Origin: Hyperoplus lanceolatus
Lineage: Eukaryota > Chordata > Actinopteri > Uranoscopiformes > Ammodytidae
NCBI GenBank assembly: GCA_026929865.2
Contig: CM049395.1
Coordinates: 34,451,501 to 34,515,500, forward strand
DNA: 64,000 bases
Direction of reading: 5' to 3'
Shown: in pieces, positions 26,602 to 39,600 of the stretch
Numbering within the stretch: position 1 is the first letter of the stretch
Layout: every line of letters begins with the position of its first letter
Notes under the pieces: generated by a model
What the model saw: the letters and a program-made list of their open reading frames with translations, nothing else
Databases searched by the model: none
What the model was told of the DNA's origin: nothing
Program-made: the position numbers and the translations under genes

Positions 26602-26611
26602 TGGAGGGGGG
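26602..26611 (+). other. Polypurine tract
   Basis: TGGAGGGGGG directly before the 3' LTR, as expected for the plus-strand primer site of an LTR retrotransposon. Confidence 0.75.
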
Positions 26612-27042
26612 TGTGACAACTCCTGGCACCTCCTGATTGGCAGGCTTCCAGGAGATGATCGCTAATTACAAACACCCATGCTATCTGATCTCCTCAGCTA
26701 TGTAGGCAAGGCAAGTTTGGCTAGGCAAGGCAAGTTTATTTATATGGCACTATTCAGACACAAGGCCACTCAAAGTGCATATGAGCTGCAGGAATCAGCC
26801 ACTTGGGTCCCCCTTCCTTGATGTACGGTTTGTTTTGCTTTGCTTTGCTTTGGATTTGCTTAGTTAGTTGTTTTGCACAGTATACATTACACTCTTCACT
26901 CACACAGACACAGCACCCATTACCGATTACTGACATTCATGAACCACTTACGTTAAAGTTTGTTTAAATAAATTATTATTTGGTTAAACTTAATCTCTTG
27001 TGTGGTTTCCTCATTGTCAATCCCTTGAGCCGGGCTGTGACA
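26612..27042 (+). repeat. 3' LTR with internal insertions
   Basis: Matches the 5' LTR but is 128 bp longer. Extra sequence sits after CAGCTATG (about 26704-26782) and after CACTTGGG (about 26808-26875, with TTTGC repeats). It ends GGGCTGTGACA. The next bases ATGTT do not clearly duplicate the bases before the 5' LTR (TGTGT). Confidence 0.85.
26704..26782. mobile_element. Short repeat fragment inside the 3' LTR
   Basis: GGCAAGGCAAGTTTATTTATATGGCAC...CACTCAAAGTGC is a motif I recognise as a very common teleost interspersed repeat. The first part (GGCAAGGCAAGTTTGGCTA) is duplicated. It is absent from the 5' LTR, so it arrived after the retrotransposon inserted. Confidence 0.6.
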
Positions 27043-27525
27043 ATGTTAATATATGTGTCATATCACTCCATATTACCTACAGCAATCACTTCAACAGAGT
27101 ACGGACGTCATAGCACAGGTCTCCAAGTCATTCTGATTTGCAGTAATAGCTCAATTAAAATGTTGTAGTATCCCGATTTTTTTTTTATCCAATCAGGAGT
27201 GAGAACGCTACAAACCGTCACTCGTCTCACTCATATATGCAATGTACACTCCATGGTCTCACTGCCGGTGCACGCCAGAGCAACAGATGGGTGAATGTGT
27301 ATGCGCCTTCAATAGCGGAGCAGGTAAAAATCCTTCCCAATGTCTGTTTTGATGGTTTTTATCATGTTTTACCACACCAATGGATCTGAGATTATGCTAG
27401 ATAACTTGCTGCTTGAAGACCACAATGCATTAATGTGGTGACGTAGGGACGAGCGAGGGGACTGCTAACTGCAGTAACTGACAGGAAGTTAGCTAAAAGA
27501 ACCATTCCGCTTACAGCTCCTTTAA

Positions 27526-28609
27526 CATCCAAGCCCTATTCGACTGCTTTGAGTTGTAATGTTAGCATGCTAACTGAAAACTACATTACAAGCTATACAC
27601 AATTCACACAATGTTCCCAGTTAACAAAAATAAACATTGTTGGAATATTTACTGTAGTGAATACTGCAGTACCATCCATTTAACCATTCGTCATCTGCTG
27701 AAGTATCCAAAATGTGCACTTTTTTTTATTGAACAGGCTTCGAATATCCAAGCTGACAGTTTATTTTATCGGTGATGACTAGGATTTAGAAAAAGCCAGT
27801 GAGATTAAAGACTAATCAAGGAGTGCCAAGTAAAATTAGTTGGCACACTACAAAAGTTTTGACAAGCAAGCTTTCAACTGCCTTCTGTCCACTGCTATTG
27901 ATCCTAAAGGAAACAGACTGGCAGGATGCAGTGCAAGGCTGCTGGTCCAGGTCCCTAGACTGGAGAGTAAATTAATTTATTTGCTCCTTTGTGTAAACCA
28001 TCTAATGAGTTCTACAAAGATTCTGCTTTAAAGGTACTTCATGTGTTTTTAGCGCTTCAGCTTTTTCCTTTCTTGTCTGTTCATAGTTAACATTATTGTA
28101 ATTTTTTTATTTTTTATTTTTTACTAGTATTTAATACTAGTATTTCTTGCGCCACTGCGCATGCACACCACACAAGTGCGAGTTGTTAAAAGTGGCGACA
28201 AAAGGGCAGAGAGCAGCAAACCCATAAGACCTGCACTGGCTTTGTGTCTGTTTACGTTTTTGTATGTGAGCTGAATTCCAAGCCATACTTTTTGCACAAT
28301 GTGTTGAAATTACATAGAAAATAATAGAATAGAAATCCTTTAGAAACATGATTTACAAGAGTAGAAAGAAAATGAAAGTGAATTGGTTTAGTTTTTACAT
28401 ACTTCCATATTGTGTTGAAATGCAAGCTGAATTGATTATTGCACTGTTCATAGAAAGTCATATTTGTCACATGAAAAGCCTTTTCTCTAATATAATATTA
28501 GAGAAGGCAATTAATCTGTTGATTGTATTTAATAATCATTACAAAAGTAGGAAGTGAGTAGCAAACTCAGATGTGTATAAACCCATGTGATATTTTTGAA
28601 AATCACGCA
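27526..28609. other. Unassigned DNA
   Basis: No gene or transposon end recognised; frames are under 75 codons. Confidence 0.5.
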
Positions 28610-28729
28610 TGTGTATATATACGTTAAAAAAAAAATTGCATCGAGATGCATTGATAATCGATTTTGAATTGAATTGTTGACCTCTGAATCGGAATCGAAT
28701 CGTAAGGTGCCAAGAGATTCCCACCCCTA
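28610..28729. mobile_element. hAT-like terminal fragment
   Basis: Reads inward from TAGGGGTGGGAATCTCTTGG at 28729 through ACCTTACGATTCG and ATCGATTATCAATGCATC. This is a common teleost hAT-type end, by memory. The other end was not found; the left boundary is uncertain. Confidence 0.55.
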
Positions 28730-29830
<1,101 letters not shown>

Positions 29831-31469
29831 CTTTCATAAAGTGTAGCATAGCAGTTGAAAAACGTGATTTAAAAGGAACACGACAACAGGCGGAGTGAAG
29901 TACACTACACCAACTAACTCTTCACTCTGGGACAAAAGCTCAATGACATAAGCACCCACTGCTACTCCCCTCAGGACAGGCATAAACAAGTCTACTTGTG
30001 TTGTTAAAATGGTCTTGGTGTTAAATTATACAGTAAGTAATTTTAACATTCAACTAACTTATAATAAGTATACAGTATAATATTTTTCTTTCTTATATTG
30101 CTACGGTAGGTCACATTCAAACCAGAAAAGGTTAGGATTAGGTAGCAAACACAAAAAGACCAAATTGCACCTGCAATCAAATGATTCTTTGGAAACGGCT
30201 ACATGAAGCTTACTATGTGGAGAAATTGTTGAGATTTCAAATAATAAACTGTAGGATATGTGAATATTTATTTATTGTAGGCTACGTATCATCAAAATGT
30301 TCAGTGTACATGTCTGTTGCACCATGACAATAGAATACACAAATATTCATTCAGTTGGTTGCAGGAATACCAACTGAAATGAACAGTTTCAGGGTTGTTG
30401 TGTACGTAGAATGTACTGTAGAATTTGTAGGTTGACATTTGAGTCCACCTACACATTCTTTTGTATCTGAACCACCTCCTCCACAAACTATAATACAAGA
30501 AGTCTTAGCAATATTGCCATGAAGCTGCTCAGTGAATAGTCTAGTTTTGTACTGCACCTCACATTCCTTTGAGTACTGAGGTTGGCCTGAAGAAGAAAGG
30601 TGGGCTACGCAATTAAACAAGGACAAATTTGTATATATTTTTTTTTGCTCCCTTCCTAGTTGGTTCCTACTCAAAACAAGCATTAATGCAGTGCAACTTG
30701 CCTGAAGCTGAGTATTGTCAGACATAAAAACAAATCTCCCATTTCCCCAGAAAATCCTTCAACAAGGGCATCTGGGGGGTATTCGATGCTTTGTAAACAG
30801 ACAGTTGTCATCCTGTTAAAATTAGGGATAATCTGTGACCTTGCTTGTGTATGGTGTGTACTTTGCATGTGTTTAGCCTGCACACAAAAGATGAATTAGT
30901 TGCAACAGTTAACAAATGCCAGAACTTTGGGGAAATTGCAATGTAACTAATAGGCTTTGAGTTTGTGTTTGAACAGATTCAGAGCCTGGCTGATTTAATT
31001 TCATCTAGAGGAATATTGCAAATACAACAATGACTTCAACATTGCAGAGTTGCGCTTTTAAACTGATGGTATAACATCAGCATCCTTAGTGACAGAAAGA
31101 CGCATGCAGCACCTTTAAAAACATCATTGTACCTCTAAAATGGGAGCAATATGCTGCTCTTCTTACTAGTCAAACAACACTCCCTGTTGTTCACCTGAGT
31201 CATGCCGCCCCTTGTCTCGATGCTGAACACCTATACCTACCACGTGAGACTCTGCCTTAAATTATACTTGATTTAAATAAATATATCTTGTTATGCTGTA
31301 TATATTGTTATGAAAATGTTAACTATTCCTGGAAACGTGGTATGTCATTCGAAAAGTATCTCCCAATAGGCCCTTTTAACAGCCCACATTTTGATTTCAT
31401 ATATCAAAGTAGGAAGCACATAAGAAACAGCTCAACTTAATCAGCCATCATTTATTTTATCATTTACAC
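29831..31469. other. Unassigned DNA
   Basis: No gene or transposon end recognised; overlapping short minus-strand frames around 30.3-30.9 kb have no domains. Confidence 0.5.
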
Positions 31470-32510
31470 CAGTGCTTCTCAATTATTTTCTGTCATGCCC
31501 CCCCTAGGAGACTGAAATTTTTTCGCGACCCCCCTAAATTGAAATACTATTGAGAACCTGCTAATATTTATTTATTTATCTGTATAAGAGTTATGTATGA
31601 GTTTGAGTTGCTAGCACCAGCATTCTGCATACAATCACCTTATTATTAAAATAGATTAATAAAATTTGCTGACATCTGCAACATCTTAAAACAATTTCCA
31701 AGTTTATTAACTCAATTTGTAACATTTAAACAAGACCGTTCAGTCTGTGTGAATCTCAAAACACAGAAACAAGAGCAAATGTTTCACTGGGGTTTTCATT
31801 TAATTAATAACATTTTTAAACAGTAAACATTGGTCACTTGTCAGTCAGCTTCATCAGCTTATTCCCTTTCAAAAATATATATGACTTAAAAATAAACATT
31901 ACTCTTTGTGTGCAACATTTGCAACAATATTTAATGTACAATTTGCATACTTTCCCTGAACATAACACAAGACATTAAAAAAGCCTTGAACCCTGAACTA
32001 TTTGAAACTGGCAGCTACATCAGTTTGAGCATTTTTAATATAACTAAATTCACCTTCACAATTATTTTGAACTTATTTCCCTATTTGTCTGTTTTATATG
32101 AACACATTCTGCTTATAATACACACAAATACAATTTGCTCTGTATTCTAGTGGCTGCAGTGAGCCCTCTTTGCAGTGCACATCATTCCAAATCTGGGCTT
32201 CAAACTTGATACTGCTACTCTTAACTCTTGCTCAATGTTAAGCTGGGACCTGTACTTTGTCATGAGTGCAGCAACAGTGGAAAAGCCCATCTCACACAGA
32301 TAGGATGTGGCAAAGGGTAGTAAGATGTTGACAGCCTTCTGTCCAATGAGTGGATACTCCCTTTCTTTGTAAGATCTAAATTCTGTTACACTTCTGACCC
32401 TTGGTATAATGTTTATTTAAGAAAAAAAAATATATATATATAAAAAAAAAATAAAAAAAAAAACACTAAGTCCCCCCTGCCGCTCGCGCCCCCCCTGAGA
32501 CCCCACCAAG
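31470..32510 (-). mobile_element. hAT element (Charlie-like), mostly deleted
   Basis: The left end CAGTGCTTCTCAATTATTTT, then TGTCATGCCCCCC, is typical of hAT elements. The right edge has the expected CTCGCGCCCCCCCTGA but lacks a clean CAGTG mirror. The interior keeps only the last part of a transposase on the minus strand (32147-32410). No 8-bp duplication can be confirmed. Confidence 0.7.
32147..32410 (-). pseudogene. hAT transposase C-terminal (dimerisation) fragment
   Basis: A minus-strand frame of about 85 codons ends at a stop at 32147-32149. It contains LLPFATSYLCEMGFSTVAAL followed by TKYRSQLNIEQELRVAVS. This is the hAT family dimerisation region as seen in Charlie/ZBED5-like transposases. 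The catalytic part is absent: upstream sequence runs into an A-rich tract at 32420-32460. It is an inactive relic. Confidence 0.75.
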
Positions 32511-35500
32511 GTCTACTGCTACTGTAAGAGTTGTGAGACACGGCTCAGTCCTCAGTTAGTAGTAATATACTGTGACTTTGTTTCGTGGGGACATCAGCAC
32601 CTTTGGAGCCTCTTCTTAAGTCCTTCATCATCTCATGGTTGCCCAGACGACGATTATCATTCTGGCTGGTACAACTGACCCACATATGTCAGCTGCCAAT
32701 GTATCATTTGCTGAGTGGACTGCACAAGCCAGTGATGAATGGACCTGCCTCCTCTGCTCAATATGATCTCGGCTGGCTTGCTGGCAATAATAGCTGGAAA
32801 CGAAATAACTCCATAACAAGGTCCACCATTTGTTGTATTCAAATTTTCCAAAATGGCGAAAACTACTGCACTTCAGTTTAAAGGTTAACTCTTTTTTACT
32901 TGGGTAATTCAGGGTGTAAATAATATAAAGAATGATGGCTGTTTTCCATTTATTATGCATGCTGGCTCACTGTCACGGCTTACTGATACATTTAAGTACA
33001 ATGGAGGAATTTTAACACTTCTCCTGCAATGAAAAGTCAAGTAAGGTGGCCCCTAGTCCTAAATCTGGATTGGCAGCGGGGGATGGGCAAATCGATATTG
33101 GCGATTGGGGTGTGACCGGAAAAAATACAAATGTATGAGGCTGAAGGAGGAAAGTCACTTTAAAAGACAGATTTCATCCACTACAGAACTTACAATAAGA
33201 CTTTGAAAGCTTTGAGATTTCAACACATTAAACAGCGGTTACTTTTGAGCAGTAAGCAGAATTTCTTTTTTCTCCCCATAACAGATTTGAGCATATTTTA
33301 AGGAAGAGAACCTAGGGAATATACTTTGAAAGCACTTCAAACATACTCATCCTCCTCATCTCCTAATACACTGGAGCTGAGCGGCTAGTTGGATGAAGTG
33401 GATTCCCCTTAGGTACTAGGCAGCGTGACTAAGTCCAAGTAATTTCTTCCCCCAGCTACGACAATAACAGCATCCGTTTACTGTTTTGAACGAACAGAAA
33501 AACCAGGGAGGGCAAACTAGTCTATAGTGACAGTGGTATGATCTTAGTATCACCTACGGGTGGTTGCTTCCGTGTCTAGAGTTTATTTATTTTTTGCTCA
33601 GTCTTTGACTCTTTTGGCTCAAGGACCTCTATGTGCGTGACATGGAAAACTGAAGCTCTTAAAATAACAACCACCACAGACTCTGCTGGTAGAAAGTCCC
33701 AAGGACATTTCATTCTGTAGGATGCCGGTTGGATTTCATACCATCATTTATAAAATAAAACTGATTAAAACATTTAGTTGGGGGTTTGAAAATCATGTAC
33801 GTTCAAGGTGATAAAAAATTTGGTGATGATTGAGTCATATCGCAACACACCCAAATCCCTATTTGAAATGTTTGAAACCTTTTTGGTTTGATTGACTTGT
33901 GGATTTAGACATCTACTATGGCACATCATTTTAAAACTTCAATCGATCCAAAGTTTATGCAGAAAGAAGAACAGTTGACAAGTGGCAGCTTATAGAGTGA
34001 TATAATTTAGTCACATCTGGAAACAGGTGAATGCACTGCTGGGCAGTTTCCTCATGCTCACACAACAATCTAAATGCTATAGAAATGCTCAAAATAGCTA
34101 ACATAAACAATCAAATTTGAACATGCTCATAAATTTGTTCATTTTGGCTCCCAAAGTCTTTTTTTTTAATCTTTTTTACACATTTAAAAATGCAACTAAA
34201 AATATGTTAACATTTACACTGCAACATTTAATAAGCCAGAGATCTGACAGCTTATGTTTAAGATTAAACTATAGCTGAATGTTTGGTGAAATCCGGATTG
34301 ATTTAGTCCAAAACAAAAAGTTATATAATACCCTGGTAGATATATTGATTTAGAGGAAGACAAGGAAATCCTGGGAACACAAAAAAGTGTGGATTTTCTG
34401 CTAAAAAACAGCTTAGAGAGGATTAATTGATTTGCTTTATAGGTTGCACAAATGCTTTCCCAGCAGTGCCTGTATTTGCATTTACATATCAATCTATTTA
34501 TTTCTGTATGGTGGTCATAATCAAAATGTTCAAATGGCATTATTCTCCTGTCTCTATGTAAGTAGTACTATGTTTGCAGAAACTTCCTGCTGTGTAGCAA
34601 GTCGTTCTGGAGGCGCCTACGGTGCCTCACATGCTTCAGGATCGGCATGACAAGCTGTTCATCACGTCCGGTCATTCATCAGTCATAGTCTGACCAAGTG
34701 TCTGGCAGTGAGGATGGACAAATACCCCACTACATGGTCCCACAGACACCTCCAGCTGTCTGGCTGAATGGCTGTCGGAGCCTCAAAGCCAGCGCTCACA
34801 GTCTGGGCCTCCTGAGTCACGCGCTTTGCTTCAACGACTTCGTCAGAGGCAGTATAGTCCAAAATCTGACTGGCACTGAGCAACACTTCTTTCATTGTCG
34901 TGTTTGTCATTGTAGTTTTTACCACCTGAAGGTTATTTTTACAGATGTGCACGGTGGCTAAAATCCAAACAAATGTAAACAAAGGCAGGATCTAAGATAT
35001 AAGACTGTGAGAACCTGCAACATTAACGTAAAACTAATCAATCAGCTAATATTCATCCTGAATTTACTCAACAAAATTGCTCAGCATAATTAGAACCGCG
35101 AACAGATTAATTTATAATTCAGTTTCAGTGTGGGAATAGCCAAACTATCAGAAAGTAATTACAGTGCAATTCTATTTAATACTATTAGATAGTGAAAGAG
35201 CGACTTTGTATTTTGTCTTGGGACCATATCTTTCCTGTAAAATAGAAATTAGTGGACCCAATATGATTTTGTTAAGTGAACCATCAGATACAGTGTCTTT
35301 ATCTGGTAATTTTACCAGAAGTGATCATTCATGAATACAGTGGAATATGGAGCTGTATAGGAATGTCTGCCTTCACCCACATAGCTTCACCCACTTTGTA
35401 AAAGTAGCTACAAGAAACTTTTAGATTGTGTTGATAGTAGCAGCCCCTTTAGACAAAAGCAAATTGCTTGCCAGCATCGTGTACATTTGTTCAGGAAGCA

Positions 35501-36025
35501 GGTGAATACTTCCAATCAGGATACACAGGATGTTCTGGTGTGCCTGCCATTCATCATTTTGTAAGTTTCCGGGTATCTTAATGTGAATCTCATGAATGAG
35601 ATTTTGTAATATTTTGCTCAATTTGATTGAGGTTTTCCTGGTGGCATTGCCTCCTATGTCTGATTGCTTTCCAGGCCTGGTCCTGTTTTTTAAATATGAA
35701 CTTTGAGCACACCGCTGAACTTCCTGTAAAGAGTATAACATGCCACTGTAAAAACAAAGCTTTCAAGCTGATTTTCCAACATCTTTCCCTAGTAACCACT
35801 ATGTGTTTAGGTCCCAATGGCATTTATTTCAAATACATTTCTTTCTTGTATTTCTGCTTTTTGAAACAAGCATCAAAAGGTTCTGAAAAAATCTGAGCCA
35901 CCAGGAAAGCACAGAGGTTTCCTGTTTCTACCTTAAGATAAAAAAGGTCTCCACCAAACCTTTATAAAAATTGTCTTTAGTACAACTCTGCGAGACATTC
36001 AATTACCGGACGGTGAAAGTACAGT
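32511..36025. other. Unassigned DNA with one weak coding candidate
   Basis: No transposon ends recognised. A minus-strand frame at 34683-34982 (about 99 codons, with KEVLLSASQILDYTASDEVV) looks less random than most. It has no domain I recognise and no clear neighbouring exons. A plus-strand frame at 32585-32881 is likewise unassigned. Confidence 0.4.
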
Positions 36026-36033
36026 GGTGGAAG

Positions 36034-37269
36034 CAGGGGCGGTTCTACAGGGGGGCTACTGAAGAGCCTTGCCCCCCCAGCTGTCCCCCTAACTTTTGCA
36101 TTCTCAAAAATGTACTTGTAAGAACAAACCGCCACTATGTCAACAAGCCACTCAAATAATTGAAACAAACAATAAATTGAACAAAAGTAAATAATTTTGA
36201 ATCTAATCTTATGCCCTGCCCCTCAAATACTTAGCCACGGCCCTGCATCATATGCGCATATCAGCGATCACACAGTTTGTCAGCGACTCAGCGCGCTGCT
36301 TTGCCATGCAGCCCGGTGAAGAAAAGTGACCTGCCCCGAGCATCTGAAGGTGAAGTCAGTTTACCCTTGTGAATTTTAAACACACCAATTTAACTTAAAT
36401 TTGTAATTAATGTAATGCAATGTAAAAGTAGCTAATTCATCAATAAGAGCAAACCAATTAATCATTGGCCAATAGGGAAATCACTCGCTTGTGACTTGTA
36501 GGAGCATATTGCCCTTTTATTAATTTGTAGGCCTATTGTAGTACAGGCAAGAGCTTGATAAAAATATTTTTAAAAAACTTGTTCATGTTCGGATCCATAC
36601 AATTTAACAGTGGGTCGCCGTAGAGAGCGAGAGAGAGAGAAAGAGAGAGAGAGAGAGATGCCGTTTCTGAGACATTAAGTTACTACAGTGTTACTGACAG
36701 TGCTAGCTAGGAGATCGATAATTTTCGATAATAATATCGATAAAACTCTCACATATCACAGCAAACTCTCACATATCACAGCAAACGAGCAGCACAAATT
36801 AAACCAGGTTACACAATCATATGTTAAAGACATGAATAAATAAGTGAAGGAAAAGAGGGAAAAGAAGAAATAAATGTGAGAGATGAAGAGGAGGTTTTAT
36901 ATTCAGACAGGGAGGGACAGATGCAGGTAGTGATCAGCAGGCAGATGGAAGGTAGACAGAGGGTCTGACTGCAGTCCCAGCCTAAACTACTGTATTGTTA
37001 TTCTCCTTCCATATAAATTCCACTAGACTAGAATGATATGTCATGTCACTCAATAACATGTTTCAGTTATTGCCTGTTTTCTGTTGTAGCAATGTGTTGT
37101 AAAGGGTAAGCTATGTAGGCTTAAGATATACAAATTTCTTATTTAATCAGAAATGATGATCAATATAATATATATGGGGATTCCCGCTACCGTCCTTCCC
37201 ATGCCCCCCTGCCAAGACTTCTTGCCCCCCCTTCGCCACCCCATGTACAATTTTCCAGATCCTCCACTG
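36034..37269. mobile_element. hAT-type non-autonomous element with perfect 8-bp duplication
   Basis: The direct repeat GGTGGAAG flanks it exactly (36026-36033 and 37270-37277). The ends are imperfect inverted repeats (CAGGGGCGGTTCT against CAGTGGAGGATCT), and CCCCCC-rich subterminal text occurs at both sides, as in hAT elements. No transposase frame remains in the 1236 bp. The interior has a GA microsatellite (about 36622-36658), two copies of AACTCTCACATATCACAGCA (from about 36745) and ATCGATA words. Confidence 0.85.
36622..36658. repeat. GA microsatellite
   Basis: GAGA run with one CG and one AA interruption inside the hAT element. Confidence 0.8.
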
Positions 37270-37277
37270 GGTGGAAG

Positions 37278-38269
37278 GCAATGCTTTATAAAAGGTAGGC
37301 TTATGAGAAGCTACAATATGGTAAAATGTATTTGACCTTTGACATCCAAACTCTATTCAGTTCATCTTTGAGTCAGAGTAGACATTTGTGATAACTTTGA
37401 AGAAAATCCCTCCAAGCGTTCATGACATATTGCGCTCACGAGAATGGAACGGAAGGACAGACGTACGTATACATTACATACTGTATGCACAGACAGACGG
37501 AAAACCCAAAACATAATAAATGTCTCTGGGCTTTCGGCTATTGCTAGTGCGGAGACATCCTTAAAAATAGACAACACAGCAGAATAAAAACACTGAATTT
37601 CCCGTGTTTTGCCACCGGGCTTCATCAGAATTGCTCATCCATGAAGTGTGTTGGTGAAACAAAACTGAGATACTTCTGTGTGTTGGCAACTGTTTTCACT
37701 ATGACCAAATGTTGGATGAACACACTACTGTTTGGAGGACATATACATATCCAAATTAGTTGGGTTCCCAAAATGTCATCATCATAACACATATTTACAA
37801 TTTAACTAATTCCATTTGACTTGAGTGAAATAAAGCAATCGATGATAAAAAGATAATACAGGACAGTAAAAGAAAATCAGTCTCAATGTTCACTTAACGC
37901 TCGTCCCGCTCCTCGTATAAAATATATAAAGTGAAAATGGGTCTACGACTCAAATGAAATATATAAAAATATCACCAAAAAGAATAACAATCATCATTAC
38001 ATTAAGAATAAGAATCCATCTCAAGCTTGCTTATCATTAAGTCATTAATCCCAATGGGATTCAATTAACATTGATGTGAAATAGGAAAATGTGTAAATCT
38101 TTGCATCCACGAAGTGGAAAGCAGCGAGTGTTTGACCGAAGTAATCATACTTTAAACGATAGATCTATTATCAAATTTCTATATATGTTGTTGCCTACTG
38201 CTCGCTTGTAATACAATCTTATAAATTTGGTGAAATTAGCTTTGACAGGTTCATACAATGATGTCAAGT
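37278..38269. other. Unassigned DNA
   Basis: No gene. A stretch near 37.40-37.52 kb (TTCATGACATATTGCGCTCA, then GAGAATGGAACGGAAGGACAG) resembles a widespread fish interspersed sequence, but I cannot set its limits. Confidence 0.45.
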
Positions 38270-38362
38270 CCCATCCAGCTCAGTGGCTTTATAAGTGGGC
38301 TTCCCTTCCTGCCTCAGTGGCAGGAAGGGAAGCCCATTAATAAAGCCACTGAGCTGGATGGG
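38270..38362. repeat. Near-perfect hairpin, 44-bp arms and 5-base loop
   Basis: The arm CCCATCCAGCTCAGTGGC... (38270-38313) is complementary to 38319-38362 with two mismatches, around a TCAGT loop. It has no resemblance to the neighbouring repeats and no target duplication. The tiny loop and near-perfect arms suggest a replication template switch or a very small foldback. A short hairpin RNA is possible if transcribed. Confidence 0.9.
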
Positions 38363-39239
38363 TTAGTGAGGTCATAGCCTAGTTACATCACTAGTTGGTT
38401 CTCAAGCTGATAAAACTGAGCAAATCCGTTCAGTGGCCTAGGACCGTGGCTGGGTATGTAAGTACTGTATCATGTGACAATAGATAGAAGGTGATTTTAA
38501 AGTTCAAAGTAGCCTACAAGCATTTACATCATCAAATTTTTAATGACATTCACCAAAAGTTGTCCAGATAGCAACATTTGTCAGCACTTGTGCCACAATA
38601 CACCACCTGTGTGTGTCAAACACAATTTGCACATAGGAAAAGTTCAGCTGTCAAAACCACTTTGATACAAATGCTTGTTTGGCAGCGCAGCGCAACGGGG
38701 AACAAAGTGTAGAAAAACAGTACTGCAAATTGTCCTGGCTGTCACATCGAGTTGACTTTAATGAGCACAACTGAATGAATATAAAAACAGTATAAAAACG
38801 TCTCCATTCTGGTATAAGCTGTAGCCACGTCAGCGACAAACGGCGGCGGCCCACAGCAAGACTAACATTCTCAGATGCATCTCAATTGAGTCACTGAAGC
38901 AGCCCTAACCCATTTCCAAATGAGCGTCTGGCAAAAGACCCTCCTTGTCAAGGCGGATAGAATGACTGCGCTGAGTCGCGTGGACGAATGGTGAGGGCGT
39001 CGAGCTGCGAACAGAATGAAAATGACCAAGAGAGACAGAGGGAGATACCCGGAGAGAGACAGCAATGGCAAATGCATCTCCCACACATTTAATGTCTCCA
39101 TGTTGACGGTTTGTTTTTGCTATGATGATTCTGCAATGATTCACCATCTGACCTACATTTGAGCACAGAGGCTTATATAGAATCAAATAGATATCATTAG
39201 TCGTCTGCTCATCATCTACTTGGTACAAATTGCAGTCAT
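38363..39239. other. Unassigned DNA
   Basis: No gene or repeat recognised. Confidence 0.5.
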
Positions 39240-39600
39240 TTAAAGATGGAGTCAGCGATTCTGGAGAATGCTTGTTCTCAAAATAAATGAATATTTCCCT
39301 ACGATCTTAGCTCTCTGTACAGTGTGAGGGGAAAACATCTGGTGTTTATATACAGCCTAGGCTCTGTAAACTGGTATGTAAACAAAGGACATGTTAACAA
39401 AGGGGGGGCCCATCGTAGCTATCAACATACCTGTTTACAGCATCTAGGCTGTCTATTAACACTGTTTTCTTCTTTTCTTCAGTGCACAAACAGTAAAGTA
39501 GCGGATTGTGATGAAATATGCACTGATTTTTACAGAAAGTGATTTGGAACAAGTGATTTTCACAACAAGCATTCTCCTGAATTGCTGATTTCATCTTTAA
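39240..39600. mobile_element. TTAAAG-type MITE with long inverted ends
   Basis: About 37-bp inverted ends (TTAAAGATGGAGTCAGCGAT... against TTAAAGATGAAATCAGCAAT...) that continue through GGAGAATGCTTGTT on both sides. 361 bp, non-coding. The flanking bases show no duplication. A diverged relative lies at 21.0-21.25 kb. Confidence 0.85.

Larger units (their letters stand above)
22285..27042 (+). mobile_element. Gmr1-like Ty3/gypsy LTR retrotransposon, decayed and internally deleted
   Basis: Two related LTRs bound an interior with, in order, a primer-binding-like TGGGGGCTC, a gag frame with a CCHC knuckle, a protease remnant, the start of an integrase zinc-binding region and a purine tract. No reverse transcriptase or RNase H is left: the interior jumps from the integrase start (about 26390) to the 3' untranslated part. 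Protease followed closely by integrase, before any reverse transcriptase, is the order reported for Gmr1-like elements (first found in Atlantic cod); ordinary gypsy elements have integrase last. The SCAN-like capsid also fits that group. A simple deletion of reverse transcriptase and RNase H from an ordinary gypsy element is the alternative. Confidence 0.8.
22255..27525. mobile_element. TTAAAG-type MITE, copy B, split by an LTR retrotransposon
   Basis: The left piece (22255-22284) starts TTAAAGGTGAAGTGAGCGG. The right piece (27043-27525) carries the copy A interior motifs (GTATCCCG, TCCAATCAG, GTGACGTAGGGAC, ACTGACAGGAAGTTAGCTAA) and ends in an inverted TTAAAGGAGCTGTAAGCGG. About 16 of the first 20 end bases match. 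The 4.76 kb between them is the LTR element. This makes the MITE older than the retrotransposon insertion. Confidence 0.7.
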
